Source: Pedobacter steynii (lineage in GTDB: Bacteria > Bacteroidota > Bacteroidia > Sphingobacteriales > Sphingobacteriaceae). Taken from it: a stretch of DNA of 64,000 nucleotides. Numbering within the stretch: position 1 is the first letter of the stretch; each line of letters begins with the position of its first letter. A program made the position numbers and the translations under genes. The stretch covers positions 744,001 through 808,000 of the forward strand of contig NZ_FNGY01000002.1 of assembly GCF_900103665.1 (NCBI RefSeq), written 5' to 3'. A model generated the notes under the pieces. The model did not search any database. It was not told where the DNA came from and worked only from the letters and a program-made list of their open reading frames with translations. Positions 34,270 to 42,278 of this stretch are shown here, piece by piece.

Positions 34270-36669
34270 ATGAAAAAAACTTTTTTATTCGCAGCATTGC
34301 TTTCCAGCCAATTTTGTTGGGCACAATCTGGTTCCATTTATCATGAAGGCTGGATAGACTTTAACAAAAATGGGAAGAAGGACCTATTTGAAGACCCGAA
34401 ACAACCTGTCGAAAAACGTGTACAGCAGCTGTTGTCGCTGATGAGTCTGGAAGAAAAAACCTGCCAGACCGCAACCTTATATGGCTATGGACGGGTTTTA
34501 AAAGATGAACTCCCAACGCCGGAATGGAAAAATAAAATATGGAAAGACGGGATTGCAAATATAGACGAGCATTTGAATGGGCTGGCATATCATCCAAAAT
34601 CGAGTACTGCCTACTCTTATCCATTTAGTAAACATGCAGCAGCAATTAATCAGGTTCAAAAATGGTTTATTGAGGAAACCCGTCTGGGCATTCCTGTTGA
34701 TTTTACCAATGAAGGAATTCATGGGCTAAACCACGACCGTGCAACTCCTTTACCATCGCCCATAGCAATAGGAAGTACCTGGAACAAATCATTGGTTTAT
34801 CAGGCAGGGGCAATAGCGGGGCGGGAAGCTAAAGCATTAGGCTATACAAATGTCTATGCCCCAATCTTAGATCCGGCCCGGGACCCGAGATGGGGAAGGG
34901 TAGTGGAATGCTATGGAGAAAATCCATTTCATATTGCCGAGCTTGGGAAGCAAATGGTTTTGGGCATACAAGATCAGGGCGTAGCTGCTACGCTGAAACA
35001 TTATGCAGTTTACAGTGTCCCTAAAGGCGGGCGCGATGGCGATGCCCGTACTGATCCGCATGTGGCGCCGCGTGAAATGTATCAGTTGTACCTATACCCA
35101 TTCATGAAAGTAATTAAGGAAGCTGCCCCGATGGGGGTGATGAGTAGCTATAATGACTGGGACGGGGTACCGATAACGGGAAGTCACTTTTTCCTGACTG
35201 AACTCCTGCGCCAGAAATTTGGTTTTAATGGTTATGTGGTTTCCGACAGTGAGGCAGTTGAATATATTTTCAGCAAGCATCATGTAGTGCCTGATTATAA
35301 AGGGGCCGTTAAACAGGCAATAGAAGCAGGTCTTGATGTGAGGACCAATTTTACAGCACCCGATGATTATATTTTGCCCTTAAGGGAGTTGGTTAAAGAA
35401 GGGCATGTTTCCATGAAAACACTGGATGAAAGGGTAGTCAGTGTATTGAGGGTTAAATTCAGATTAGGGCTTTTTGATCAGCCTTATGTTCGGGACCCCA
35501 AAGCCGCCGACAAAATCGTTCATACGCAAAAGGAGGAAGAATTTGCTATGGAGATCAACAGGCAGGCAATGGTGTTGTTGAAAAATACAGGAAATTTATT
35601 GCCTCTTGATAAGAATAAATTGAAAAATGTATTGGTTACAGGACCTCTGGCAACGGAAGAAAACTACGCAACAAGTCGGTACGGCCCTTCAAATAATCCA
35701 GTAACTTCTGTGTTTGAGGGTATAAAAAAGTACCTAAAAGGCCATGCTTCGGTCACTTATGAAAAAGGCTGTGATGTCGTAGATGCCAACTGGCCGGAAA
35801 GCGAAATCATTGCCAGTCCTTTAACCGCTGAAGAACAAGCCGGAATAGAAAAAGCGGTATCGATGGCCAAACTGGCCGATGTTGTTATTGCTGTCGTAGG
35901 TGAAGATGAAAAACGTGTTGGGGAAAGCTTGTCCAGAACAGGACTAGGTTTACCGGGCAGACAGCTACAGTTGTTGCAGGCGTTACATGCAACGGGTAAG
36001 CCAGTGATCATGGTTGCAATAAACGGACAACCATTGACCATCAATTGGGAAAACAGGTATTTGCCGGCTATTTTGGAAGCCTGGTTTCCAGGCCCTCAAA
36101 GTGGTAAAGTGATTGCCGAAACGCTTTTTGGCGATCACAATCCGGGAGGAAAGCTGTCCGTTACTTTCCCGAAATCTGTCGGACAGATTGAATACAATTT
36201 TCCATTTAAACCCGCTTCTCAGGCCGGGCAACCTTCCAGTGGCCCTAATGGTTATGGTAAGACGAGTGTTAACGGAGCCTTATATCCTTTTGGATATGGT
36301 TTAAGTTATACCCAATTTGAATATAGTAACCTGACGTTGGATAAAGATGCCATTTATGTCGGTGCTGATATTCATGTTTCTGTAGATATTACCAATACGG
36401 GTAAGCTGACAGGCGATGAAGTGGTGCAACTCTATGTAAAGGATTTTGTAAGCAGTGTGACTACTTACGATTTTGATCTTCGGGGTTTTGAACGCATCAG
36501 GTTAAAACCCGGTGAAAAGCAAACCGTAAATTTTGTGCTTAAGCCCGATGATCTGGCTTTGCTGGATAAAAATATGAACTGGATGGTAGAACCTGGAAAA
36601 TTTAAGGTGATGATCGGCAGTTCTTCAGAAGATATCAGGCTGGAAAAAACATTTAATGTGATTAATTAG
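34270..36669 (+). CDS. GH3 family beta-xylosidase-like enzyme
   Basis: 799 residues with a signal peptide ending FCWAQ. It has an unusual first segment (EGWIDFNKNGKKDLFEDPKQ, a Ca-loop-like stretch) before the GH3 barrel (VYAPILDPARDPRWGRVVEC, then LKHYAVYSVPKGGRDGDART). Nucleophile Asp326 lies in YVVSDSEAVEYIF, a context different from the upstream GH3. The sandwich domain and C-terminal FnIII domain follow. It belongs to the Bacteroidota xylosidase-like GH3 subgroup rather than the BglX subgroup, so the two tandem GH3 enzymes probably divide the work (for example terminal xylose versus glucose or arabinose). It is the last gene of the xylan PUL. Confidence 0.93.
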   Translation: MKKTFLFAALLSSQFCWAQSGSIYHEGWIDFNKNGKKDLFEDPKQPVEKRVQQLLSLMSLEEKTCQTATLYGYGRVLKDELPTPEWKNKIWKDGIANIDEHLNGLAYHPKSSTAYSYPFSKHAAAINQVQKWFIEETRLGIPVDFTNEGIHGLNHDRATPLPSPIAIGSTWNKSLVYQAGAIAGREAKALGYTNVYAPILDPARDPRWGRVVECYGENPFHIAELGKQMVLGIQDQGVAATLKHYAVYSVPKGGRDGDARTDPHVAPREMYQLYLYPFMKVIKEAAPMGVMSSYNDWDGVPITGSHFFLTELLRQKFGFNGYVVSDSEAVEYIFSKHHVVPDYKGAVKQAIEAGLDVRTNFTAPDDYILPLRELVKEGHVSMKTLDERVVSVLRVKFRLGLFDQPYVRDPKAADKIVHTQKEEEFAMEINRQAMVLLKNTGNLLPLDKNKLKNVLVTGPLATEENYATSRYGPSNNPVTSVFEGIKKYLKGHASVTYEKGCDVVDANWPESEIIASPLTAEEQAGIEKAVSMAKLADVVIAVVGEDEKRVGESLSRTGLGLPGRQLQLLQALHATGKPVIMVAINGQPLTINWENRYLPAILEAWFPGPQSGKVIAETLFGDHNPGGKLSVTFPKSVGQIEYNFPFKPASQAGQPSSGPNGYGKTSVNGALYPFGYGLSYTQFEYSNLTLDKDAIYVGADIHVSVDITNTGKLTGDEVVQLYVKDFVSSVTTYDFDLRGFERIRLKPGEKQTVNFVLKPDDLALLDKNMNWMVEPGKFKVMIGSSSEDIRLEKTFNVIN

Positions 36670-36706
36670 CAGAATTTTCGGCTGTCGTGCGCTACTATTA
36701 ATACCC

Positions 36707-37099
36707 ATGAAAGCAAAAAAAGACATCAGACTTAATAAAACAGGAAAATTGCTGCAAATATTGTATCCGGGAGAATTCAGCAGCTTTTTAGCTTATTTGA
36801 AAATAGCCGCTATTGAAACCGCAGACGATAGTGAAGAACTGACAAGGGTTTGGGGTAAGCAGGTGCTGACCGTTGGTTTTTGGATCTCGCTGGCTCAGGA
36901 AACTATAAAATTGCTACGCGACAATGAAAACAGTACGCCTCAATACACACCACTGCTTATTGACCGGCTGTTTAAGTCAGATCAATATTTATTTACCCTT
37001 TACTATCTGGTCCGGTATATTCAACAACCAATTTGCTCAGAAACCTTTGCTTTTGCAGTGCGGTTGTTTTTTAACACAAAACAGTTCTCAGAAGATTAG
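36707..37099 (+). CDS. Hypothetical protein, 130 residues
   Basis: Not recognised. The start at 36707 gives a basic N-terminus (MKAKKDIRLNKTGKLLQILY) and a mainly alpha-helical protein without signal peptide or clear membrane segment. It contains a central VWGKQVLTVGFWISLAQETI helix and a Leu/Tyr/Phe-rich C-terminal half (SDQYLFTLYYLVRYIQQPIC). It lies 37 bp after the GH3 stop on the same strand and could be carried on that transcript, but nothing ties it to xylan. Codon use resembles its neighbours. Confidence 0.6.
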   Translation: MKAKKDIRLNKTGKLLQILYPGEFSSFLAYLKIAAIETADDSEELTRVWGKQVLTVGFWISLAQETIKLLRDNENSTPQYTPLLIDRLFKSDQYLFTLYYLVRYIQQPICSETFAFAVRLFFNTKQFSED

Positions 37100-37235
37100 T
37101 TTAGATCGAAAGGGTCAAGGCTTAAAATGTTTTTTTATGATCATAGGGTTAGAGTGGGGTCGGATACATTTCATGTTAATTTCTTAATAACTAAAAGTAG
37201 GTGCTGAGTGGTAATAGTTATTTATAAATTTTAAG

Positions 37236-37409
37236 ATGAAAATACATTTGTGTGTAACCCTGCGTGTGGAGGTCGAAACTGAGTTAAATCTGCTGGATTG
37301 TATACAGGAATTTGAAAACGGCACAGATATCAAAATCAGTGATACTCCGGGTGTACGGGTATTAGAAAAAGAAATTTTGTTATCAGTATTACCTGGCATT
37401 AAAGGTTAA
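37236..37409 (+). CDS. Small hypothetical protein, 57 residues
   Basis: An ATG at 37236 opens a 57-residue frame (MKIHLCVTLRVEVETELNLL, ending SVLPGIKG) with no signal peptide or membrane helix. The composition is that of a small soluble beta/alpha protein and the frame lacks rare codons. The leader has an AATAACT/AGTTATT inverted repeat (37186-37222), and a CGCATTT-gtg-AAATGCG hairpin follows the stop at 37415. The function is unknown. It may be a real small gene or a chance frame. The remaining sequence to 37606 shows nothing else. Confidence 0.4.
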   Translation: MKIHLCVTLRVEVETELNLLDCIQEFENGTDIKISDTPGVRVLEKEILLSVLPGIKG

Positions 37410-37606
37410 GCGTTCGCATTTGTGAAATGCGATGGATACCCGAAGCCCAATTAGCAGGCAGGAGGGCAAACTAGTGTCAGTAATAAAATCTTTATAAACT
37501 TATTGCAGTATAGGACACCCGGAAGTCATATTCAAAAAGGCTGCCTTCTTTTCCGGAAAAATCAATTTTAAAATTTGACAATAAATAAAATGGTAGCATA
37601 TTTATT

Positions 37607-37614
37607 TATCTTTG
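37607..37614 (+). promoter_or_regulatory. Bacteroidota -7 promoter element before the envelope-glycan module
   Basis: TATCTTTG matches the TAnnTTTG consensus exactly, 29 nt upstream of the first ATG of the next gene. A TTTG lies at 37574-37577, but the spacing (29 nt) is longer than usual, so the -33 element is doubtful. Confidence 0.45.
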
Positions 37615-37643
37615 ACGTTTAATTTTGCACGTCCTTCATCCGA

Positions 37644-38813
37644 ATGCTATCAGATATGAAAATAAATGGCCCCATAGGTTATCTTTATAACCCTAAAAAC
37701 CTGTATATATTAGGGGTTATAATTACTACTATCATCACCTTATTCGAATTTTCAAGGGGTCGTCATCACAATTTTATGGTATTTTCGGATGCGTCAAGAG
37801 ATTTTTGGAATGGGGTAAGTCCATATACCGACCAATGGGTAAATTCACATGGCCGATTCTTTTTATACACCCCAATTTTTTCAGTTCTATATACCCCCTT
37901 TGCCTTTTTACCGTCCTGGCTCGGGCCATTTTTCTGGAATCTGTTTAATTATAGTCTCTTTTTTTTAGCCATATTCAATCTTCCGGATATCTTTTCAAAA
38001 GAACAGAAATGTAAGATGTTTCTGTTTACTTTATTGATTTTAGGACAAAGCCTGCTTTCTTTTCAATATAACATTACGGTAGCCTATATTTTCTTGTTTG
38101 CATACAGCCTGATGGAACGTAAACAGTTCTTTTTTGCGATACTCTTAATTATGATATCGGGAATGACAAAGGTGTATGGCATCTTTCAGCTAGGTTTGCT
38201 ATTGTGTTACCCTCAATTTTGGCGTAACACATTGTACGTATTACTTATTGGTGTTATTTTGTTCCTCCTGCCTCTGGTTAAACTAAACGTTAGCGAGCTT
38301 TTGCCTTACTATAACGAATGGCTCTATAGCCTTTCCAGCCACCATACTACACAAACCTTTGATTCTATTTACTATATAAAACCACTGCTATATAAAACAC
38401 TCCCTTATTACAGGTACATACAGTTAGGGGCATTGGCAGTTTTGGCAGTACTACTGGTTCTCAATTATAAAAAATTTAATGATTGGAAATTCCGTACACA
38501 GGCACTGGCTGTGCTGATGGGCTGGACCATTATATTTAGCGACGCTGCCGAAAAACACACCTATATTATTGCATTAGCGGGATTTATGTTGTGGTATTGG
38601 AGCCAACCCTCCCGTACCATTATAGACAAAATTTGCTTTTGGGCAATTTTCATTTTCCTGTGTGTTGTGCCTGTTGACCTATTTGTTCCGAGGTCAGTGA
38701 TGAACATGATTTGTCACGTCTTATATCTAAACGTATGGGTAATGTTCATGGTATGGATCAGAATTGCCTACAAGACTTTTTTTACACCCGCTACACCTAG
38801 TTTGTCTATTTAA
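37644..38813 (+). CDS. Integral membrane glycosyltransferase, GT87/DUF2029-like
   Basis: 389 residues (a second ATG at 37656 is in frame). About 9-10 hydrophobic helices run through the protein. After the first helix a periplasmic loop carries FSDASRDFWNGVSPYTDQWV, the acidic loop position typical of GT-C enzymes, and the DUF2029/GT87 pattern (YTPIFSVLYTPFAFLPSWLG) follows. GT87 enzymes such as PimE use polyprenyl-phosphate sugars on the outer face of the inner membrane. The next gene encodes a matching polyprenyl-phosphate sugar synthase, which supports this role. Product and acceptor are unknown. Confidence 0.8.
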   Translation: MLSDMKINGPIGYLYNPKNLYILGVIITTIITLFEFSRGRHHNFMVFSDASRDFWNGVSPYTDQWVNSHGRFFLYTPIFSVLYTPFAFLPSWLGPFFWNLFNYSLFFLAIFNLPDIFSKEQKCKMFLFTLLILGQSLLSFQYNITVAYIFLFAYSLMERKQFFFAILLIMISGMTKVYGIFQLGLLLCYPQFWRNTLYVLLIGVILFLLPLVKLNVSELLPYYNEWLYSLSSHHTTQTFDSIYYIKPLLYKTLPYYRYIQLGALAVLAVLLVLNYKKFNDWKFRTQALAVLMGWTIIFSDAAEKHTYIIALAGFMLWYWSQPSRTIIDKICFWAIFIFLCVVPVDLFVPRSVMNMICHVLYLNVWVMFMVWIRIAYKTFFTPATPSLSI

Positions 38814-38814
38814 C

Positions 38815-39546
38815 ATGTCAGTTTTTTTAAACGAGCAACAGCATTATGATATGGATATTGTACTTCCGTGTTACAATCCTCCATCAAATTTTATAGAAAC
38901 CCTGGCTCAGCGATTTGCCGATATACAAAGTTGCTATCCAAAGAAGGCCTTTAGGCTTATCGTTTCTAATGATGGTTCAACGCGTAATTTCGGAATAAAA
39001 GAAAAAGAGGCTTTACGGACTACTTTTCCCAGTGCAATAATCATTGACAATCGCAAAAACCGGGGTAAAGGTACTGCCGTTCGGGCAGGTATTGCAGCAT
39101 CAAATGCCGCTTATACGGTGTATACTGATATCGATTTTCCTTATTCTCTGGAATCTATGTGCGAAGTGATCGATAAGACTTTCGACAATATAGATGTTGT
39201 GATAGCTGTGCGCAATAACAGTTATTATTCTAAGCTTACTCCACTGCGAAAGTTGATGTCGCGTGGATCCAGGTTAATGAACCAGGTTGTCCTTCGCATG
39301 GAAAACACAGACACTCAGGGTGGATTAAAAGGCCTGTCGCCCAAAGCACGTAAAATTATGTTGCAAACGAAGATAAAGGACTTTCTTTTTGATACGGAAT
39401 TCATAGTTTTGGCAGCCCGGAATAGTGACACCACCATTATGAATGTCGAAACTGACCTTCGGGAAGAAATCGTGATGTCTAGAATGTCTATAGGCGTTTT
39501 GATGCGTGAATCCATTAACTTTATAAAGATAGCAGGTCTAAGATGA
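38815..39546 (+). CDS. GT2 family polyprenyl-phosphate glycosyltransferase (DPM1-like)
   Basis: 243 residues from ATG 38815, one base after the upstream stop. A longer frame opening at 38764 would overlap the GT87 gene. GT-A motifs: MDIVLPCYNPPSNFIETLA, LIVSNDGSTRNFG, VYTDIDFPYS (DxD), and NTDTQGGLKGLS, which matches the D-T-Q-x-G-x-K box of dolichyl/undecaprenyl-phosphate mannose or glucose synthases. No C-terminal membrane helices, so it is a soluble or peripheral type. It would load a sugar onto undecaprenyl phosphate for the GT87 enzyme. The stop overlaps the next start (ATGA). Confidence 0.88.
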   Translation: MSVFLNEQQHYDMDIVLPCYNPPSNFIETLAQRFADIQSCYPKKAFRLIVSNDGSTRNFGIKEKEALRTTFPSAIIIDNRKNRGKGTAVRAGIAASNAAYTVYTDIDFPYSLESMCEVIDKTFDNIDVVIAVRNNSYYSKLTPLRKLMSRGSRLMNQVVLRMENTDTQGGLKGLSPKARKIMLQTKIKDFLFDTEFIVLAARNSDTTIMNVETDLREEIVMSRMSIGVLMRESINFIKIAGLR

Positions 39547-40322
39547 TTGTTAACCTAACGTTTGATGTTGAAGAGTTCGACTTTCCCATGGAAAGAGGAA
39601 TCGATATTGATTTTGACAACCAATTGTCTGTTTCAACGGAAGGACTGGAATCTATATTAGTCCTTCTGACTAAGCATGATGCTAAGGCAACATTTTACGT
39701 AACGGCAAATTATGCCCGGCATAAACCCGAAATCATTAAACAAATACAGCTTTTAGGGCATGAAATTGCTTCGCATGATTTTTACCATGCAATAGGAAGC
39801 ATGTCTGCTCCAGAGGAGGCCAAAACATTATTAGAGCAAATAACAGGCACTGCAGTTATCGGTTTTAGGGCGCCCCGCCTGGCAAAAACATCGGTTGAAA
39901 CTTTATTGGCTGCCGGATATCGCTACAATTCGTCCATGAACCCTACATTTATTCCGTTCCGGTACAATAATCTAGGTGAACCCAGAACGATTTTTAAGGA
40001 GGATGGAATGATTCAATACCCGGCATCAGTTTCCTGGCCTTTCAGAATACCGCTTTTCTGGATTTCCTTCCACGTAATACCTATTGGATTTTATTCAAAA
40101 CTGGCTTATTCCGCATTAAAAAAAGACGGACATCTGAATCTGTATTTTCACCCCTGGGAATTTTCAGAACAATTGACAGACAAGAGATTTTGTGTTCCCG
40201 GCTATATCAGTAACTGTTCAGGAAGCAAGCTATTACACAAATTGGAAGAACTCATCCGCAGACTTAAAAACAAAGGCTGCACTTTCCAAACCACTAAAAA
40301 ATATTTAGGATTTGATGCATAA
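39543..40322 (+). CDS. Polysaccharide deacetylase (NodB-like)
   Basis: 259 residues, overlapping the GT2 gene by 4 bp, so translation is probably coupled. NodB-fold motifs: NLTFDVEEFDFP (first Asp), GHEIASHDFYH (zinc His pair), TAVIGFRAPRLAKTS (R-A-P motif) and LNLYFHPWEFS (C-terminal His motif). This subtype resembles deacetylases of exopolysaccharide loci with a TFDVED/E start. No signal peptide is visible, so it may act in the cytoplasm on a lipid-linked amino-sugar intermediate. Confidence 0.9.
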   Translation: MIVNLTFDVEEFDFPMERGIDIDFDNQLSVSTEGLESILVLLTKHDAKATFYVTANYARHKPEIIKQIQLLGHEIASHDFYHAIGSMSAPEEAKTLLEQITGTAVIGFRAPRLAKTSVETLLAAGYRYNSSMNPTFIPFRYNNLGEPRTIFKEDGMIQYPASVSWPFRIPLFWISFHVIPIGFYSKLAYSALKKDGHLNLYFHPWEFSEQLTDKRFCVPGYISNCSGSKLLHKLEELIRRLKNKGCTFQTTKKYLGFDA

Positions 40323-40764
40323 AATAAAACATTGGATAGAAAAGCTTTTGAGCTATTCTTTTATTCGTTTCATGTTTGTTGGTGGCACAGCTACTGTTGT
40401 CAATTATAGTATTTACCTTTCTTTGGTCTATACTGATGTGGACCCTAACCTAGCTTACCTGGCAGCTTTTTCAGTAAGCATCGTATGCAATTATTTTCTT
40501 TCTTCCTATATCACCTTTCAGGTAAAACCACAGCTAAAACGTGCCATACAATTTTTAGGAGCGCACCTGATTAATTTAGGAAACGAGCTTATCCTGCTAA
40601 ATGGAATGCTCTACATCGGAATCAACAAATTTTACGCGCCTTTATTGGTTTTTTTAATGGCTTTTCCCATCAATTTTTTTATTGTGCGTTATGCTTTGAA
40701 GGGGAATTTTATCAAACATATTGCTCAATTATTCCAGTTCAAAAAACAAAAAAATAGCGCTTAA
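40315..40764 (+). CDS. GtrA-like membrane protein (putative polyprenyl-phosphate sugar flippase)
   Basis: 149 residues from ATG 40315, overlapping the deacetylase stop by 8 bp. Four hydrophobic helices with the GtrA signature (FIRFMFVGGTATVVNYSIYL, then NLAYLAAFSVSIVCNYFLSS, then YITFQ). GtrA-family proteins are thought to move undecaprenyl-phosphate sugars across the membrane. With the GT2 and GT87 genes this completes a synthesise-flip-transfer set. The C-terminus is basic and cytosolic. Confidence 0.9.
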   Translation: MHKIKHWIEKLLSYSFIRFMFVGGTATVVNYSIYLSLVYTDVDPNLAYLAAFSVSIVCNYFLSSYITFQVKPQLKRAIQFLGAHLINLGNELILLNGMLYIGINKFYAPLLVFLMAFPINFFIVRYALKGNFIKHIAQLFQFKKQKNSA

Positions 40765-40845
40765 TTTAAATAATGCCGCTAATAGATTTTTCTATATAGT
40801 TATTGTTATTTTTTGCAGCTTAGTACGCTGATAAAGTTTTTAGAA

Positions 40846-41430
40846 ATGACTATTGATATGGATGCTAAGGAAGTTTTAAAGGCTCATGTTTTAAAAAACG
40901 CTGCACTTACAGATGAACAGTTCGACTATTTCTTTTCCCTTTTTGAGTTCCGGAAATTTAAAAAAGGACAGGTCGTTATTTCCGAAGGAAGCATGGTGGA
41001 TTGCGAGTATTTTGTGATTTCCGGTTGCCTGAAATCCTTTTTTATTAACGACGAATTAAAAATGTTCATTCTGCAATTTGCGATGCCAACCTGGTGGGCC
41101 TCGGATTTTGAGGCACTTTATAACCATACGAAAGCAAGCATCGCACTGGACTGTATTTCGGACGCAGAAGTGTTGTGCCTTAGCAATGCAAACCGCGAGA
41201 AAATTTGCAGGGAGATCCATTCCGTAGAGCACTTCTTTCGCTGGCGAACCAATAAAGGATATGTAGCGAGTCAGAAAAGGTTATTATCATTCATGAATAA
41301 TAACGTCAAATTCCGATACGAGGAATTACTGAACCTATATCCGGAGCTCTATAATATGGTGCCTAAAAACCTCATTGCCGCTTATCTTGGGGTATCAAGG
41401 GAAACCTTAAGCCGGCTTCATCATACCTAA
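40846..41430 (+). CDS. Crp/Fnr-family transcriptional regulator
   Basis: 194 residues from ATG 40846 (alternatives: TTG 40813, ATG 40858). The N-terminal cyclic-nucleotide-binding-like beta-roll (KKGQVVISEGSMVDCEYFVI) lacks the canonical Arg-Ser cAMP phosphate-binding pair (the region reads NHTKASIALD) and has no Fe-S cysteine cluster, so the effector is unknown. The C-terminal winged helix has NLIAAYLGVSRETLSRLHHT. The recognition helix SRETxxR matches that of E. coli CRP, the residues that read TGTGA. A perfect TGTGA-N6-TCACA site lies 3 bp after this gene's stop codon, before the YceI cassette. Confidence 0.93.
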   Translation: MTIDMDAKEVLKAHVLKNAALTDEQFDYFFSLFEFRKFKKGQVVISEGSMVDCEYFVISGCLKSFFINDELKMFILQFAMPTWWASDFEALYNHTKASIALDCISDAEVLCLSNANREKICREIHSVEHFFRWRTNKGYVASQKRLLSFMNNNVKFRYEELLNLYPELYNMVPKNLIAAYLGVSRETLSRLHHT

Positions 41431-41432
41431 AA

Positions 41433-41448
41433 TGTGATGTAGATCACA
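41433..41448 (+). promoter_or_regulatory. CRP-type operator upstream of the YceI cassette
   Basis: TGTGATGTAGATCACA is a perfect TGTGAT-N4-ATCACA palindrome, identical to the E. coli CRP consensus half-sites. It is centred 61 bp before the YceI ATG. A TACTTTG element at 41472-41478 could be a -7 box. If so, the operator centre is near -42, the class II activator position, and no -33 box is evident. The likely binder is the Crp-family protein encoded just upstream. Confidence 0.75.
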
Positions 41449-41501
41449 CGATCCAACCGTTTTTCCTCCCGTACTTTGTTTTGTAATTAAAAACAAATCA
41501 C

Positions 41502-42020
41502 ATGGAAAATCAACAATTCACTATCGTTCCTTCGCAGAGCAATATCGACTGGACAGGAAAAAAAGTAACGGGCGCACATAATGGCACAATAGCCATTAAA
41601 GAAGGTCAATTCATTTTGACTGATGGTAAAATCACCGGTGGTAGTTTCATCGCTGATACCACCTCCATTAAAATACTAGATATTACTGATCCTGATACCA
41701 ACGCCCAATTCCTGGGACATTTAATCTCTGACGATTTCTTCTCTACAGCACAATTTAAAGAAGCAAGTCTGGTCATCACCGCCGTCGCGGGAAATCATAT
41801 TGATGCGGAGCTTACCATTAAAGGCATTACACATCCCGTAAGTTTTGAGGCCAGCCTGAATTTAGCTGGTGATACGTTTACCGCCAATGGTAAACTGATC
41901 ATCGATCGAACTAAATATGGAATGAAGTTCCGTTCAGGGAATTTTTTCCAAAATCTGGGCGATACCCTGATCTATAATGATTTTGAGTTAAATGTAGGTA
42001 TTACCGCTAAAGCTGAGTAA
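41502..42020 (+). CDS. YceI-family lipid/isoprenoid-binding protein
   Basis: 172 residues forming the lipocalin-like YceI barrel (FTIVPSQSNIDWTGKKVTGA, GGSFIADTTSIKILDITDPD, FKEASLVITAV, LTIKGITHPVSFEA, RTKYGMKFRSGNFF). No signal peptide, so unlike E. coli YceI it is predicted cytoplasmic. YceI proteins bind isoprenoid or amphiphilic molecules such as polyprenyl quinones. First gene of a five-gene + strand run behind the CRP-type site. The next gene is 28 bp away. Confidence 0.93.
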   Translation: MENQQFTIVPSQSNIDWTGKKVTGAHNGTIAIKEGQFILTDGKITGGSFIADTTSIKILDITDPDTNAQFLGHLISDDFFSTAQFKEASLVITAVAGNHIDAELTIKGITHPVSFEASLNLAGDTFTANGKLIIDRTKYGMKFRSGNFFQNLGDTLIYNDFELNVGITAKAE

Positions 42021-42048
42021 TCAGTTTTTTAGCATCAACAGCAAAGCC

Positions 42049-42267
42049 ATGCCAATTGTAAAAATAGAAGTAACCCGTGAAGGTGTTACTAAAGCACAAA
42101 AACAAGCCCTGATAAAAGGGGTAACAGACCTGATTACTGAGGTCTTAAACAAAGATCCGCAACTGACCCACGTCATGATACAGGAATATGACCTCGACAA
42201 CTGGGGTTATGCCGGAGAACAGGTGTCGGAACTGAGGGCAAAGGGAATTACAGCAGATAAAAAGTAA
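42049..42267 (+). CDS. 4-oxalocrotonate tautomerase-family protein
   Basis: 72 residues beginning MPIVKIEV, so Met removal exposes the catalytic Pro1 of the tautomerase superfamily. The beta-alpha-beta unit continues VTKAQKQALIKGVTDLITEV, then THVMIQEYDLDNWGYAGEQV. It is slightly longer than the 62-residue classical enzyme. Members tautomerise dienols/keto acids or act in related detoxification. Its substrate here is unknown. 11 bp before the SDR gene. Confidence 0.92.
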   Translation: MPIVKIEVTREGVTKAQKQALIKGVTDLITEVLNKDPQLTHVMIQEYDLDNWGYAGEQVSELRAKGITADKK

Positions 42268-42278
42268 GCGTAAAACAA

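Noticed and set aside
36186..36222. Frame opposite and within the second GH3 suggesting extra small genes
   Set aside because: All are short frames inside a motif-rich GH3 gene without independent support.
38764..38814. Longer start for the GT2 gene overlapping the GT87 gene
   Set aside because: The ATG at 38815, one base after the upstream stop, gives the normal GT2 N-terminus. The extension is the GT87 C-terminus read in another frame.
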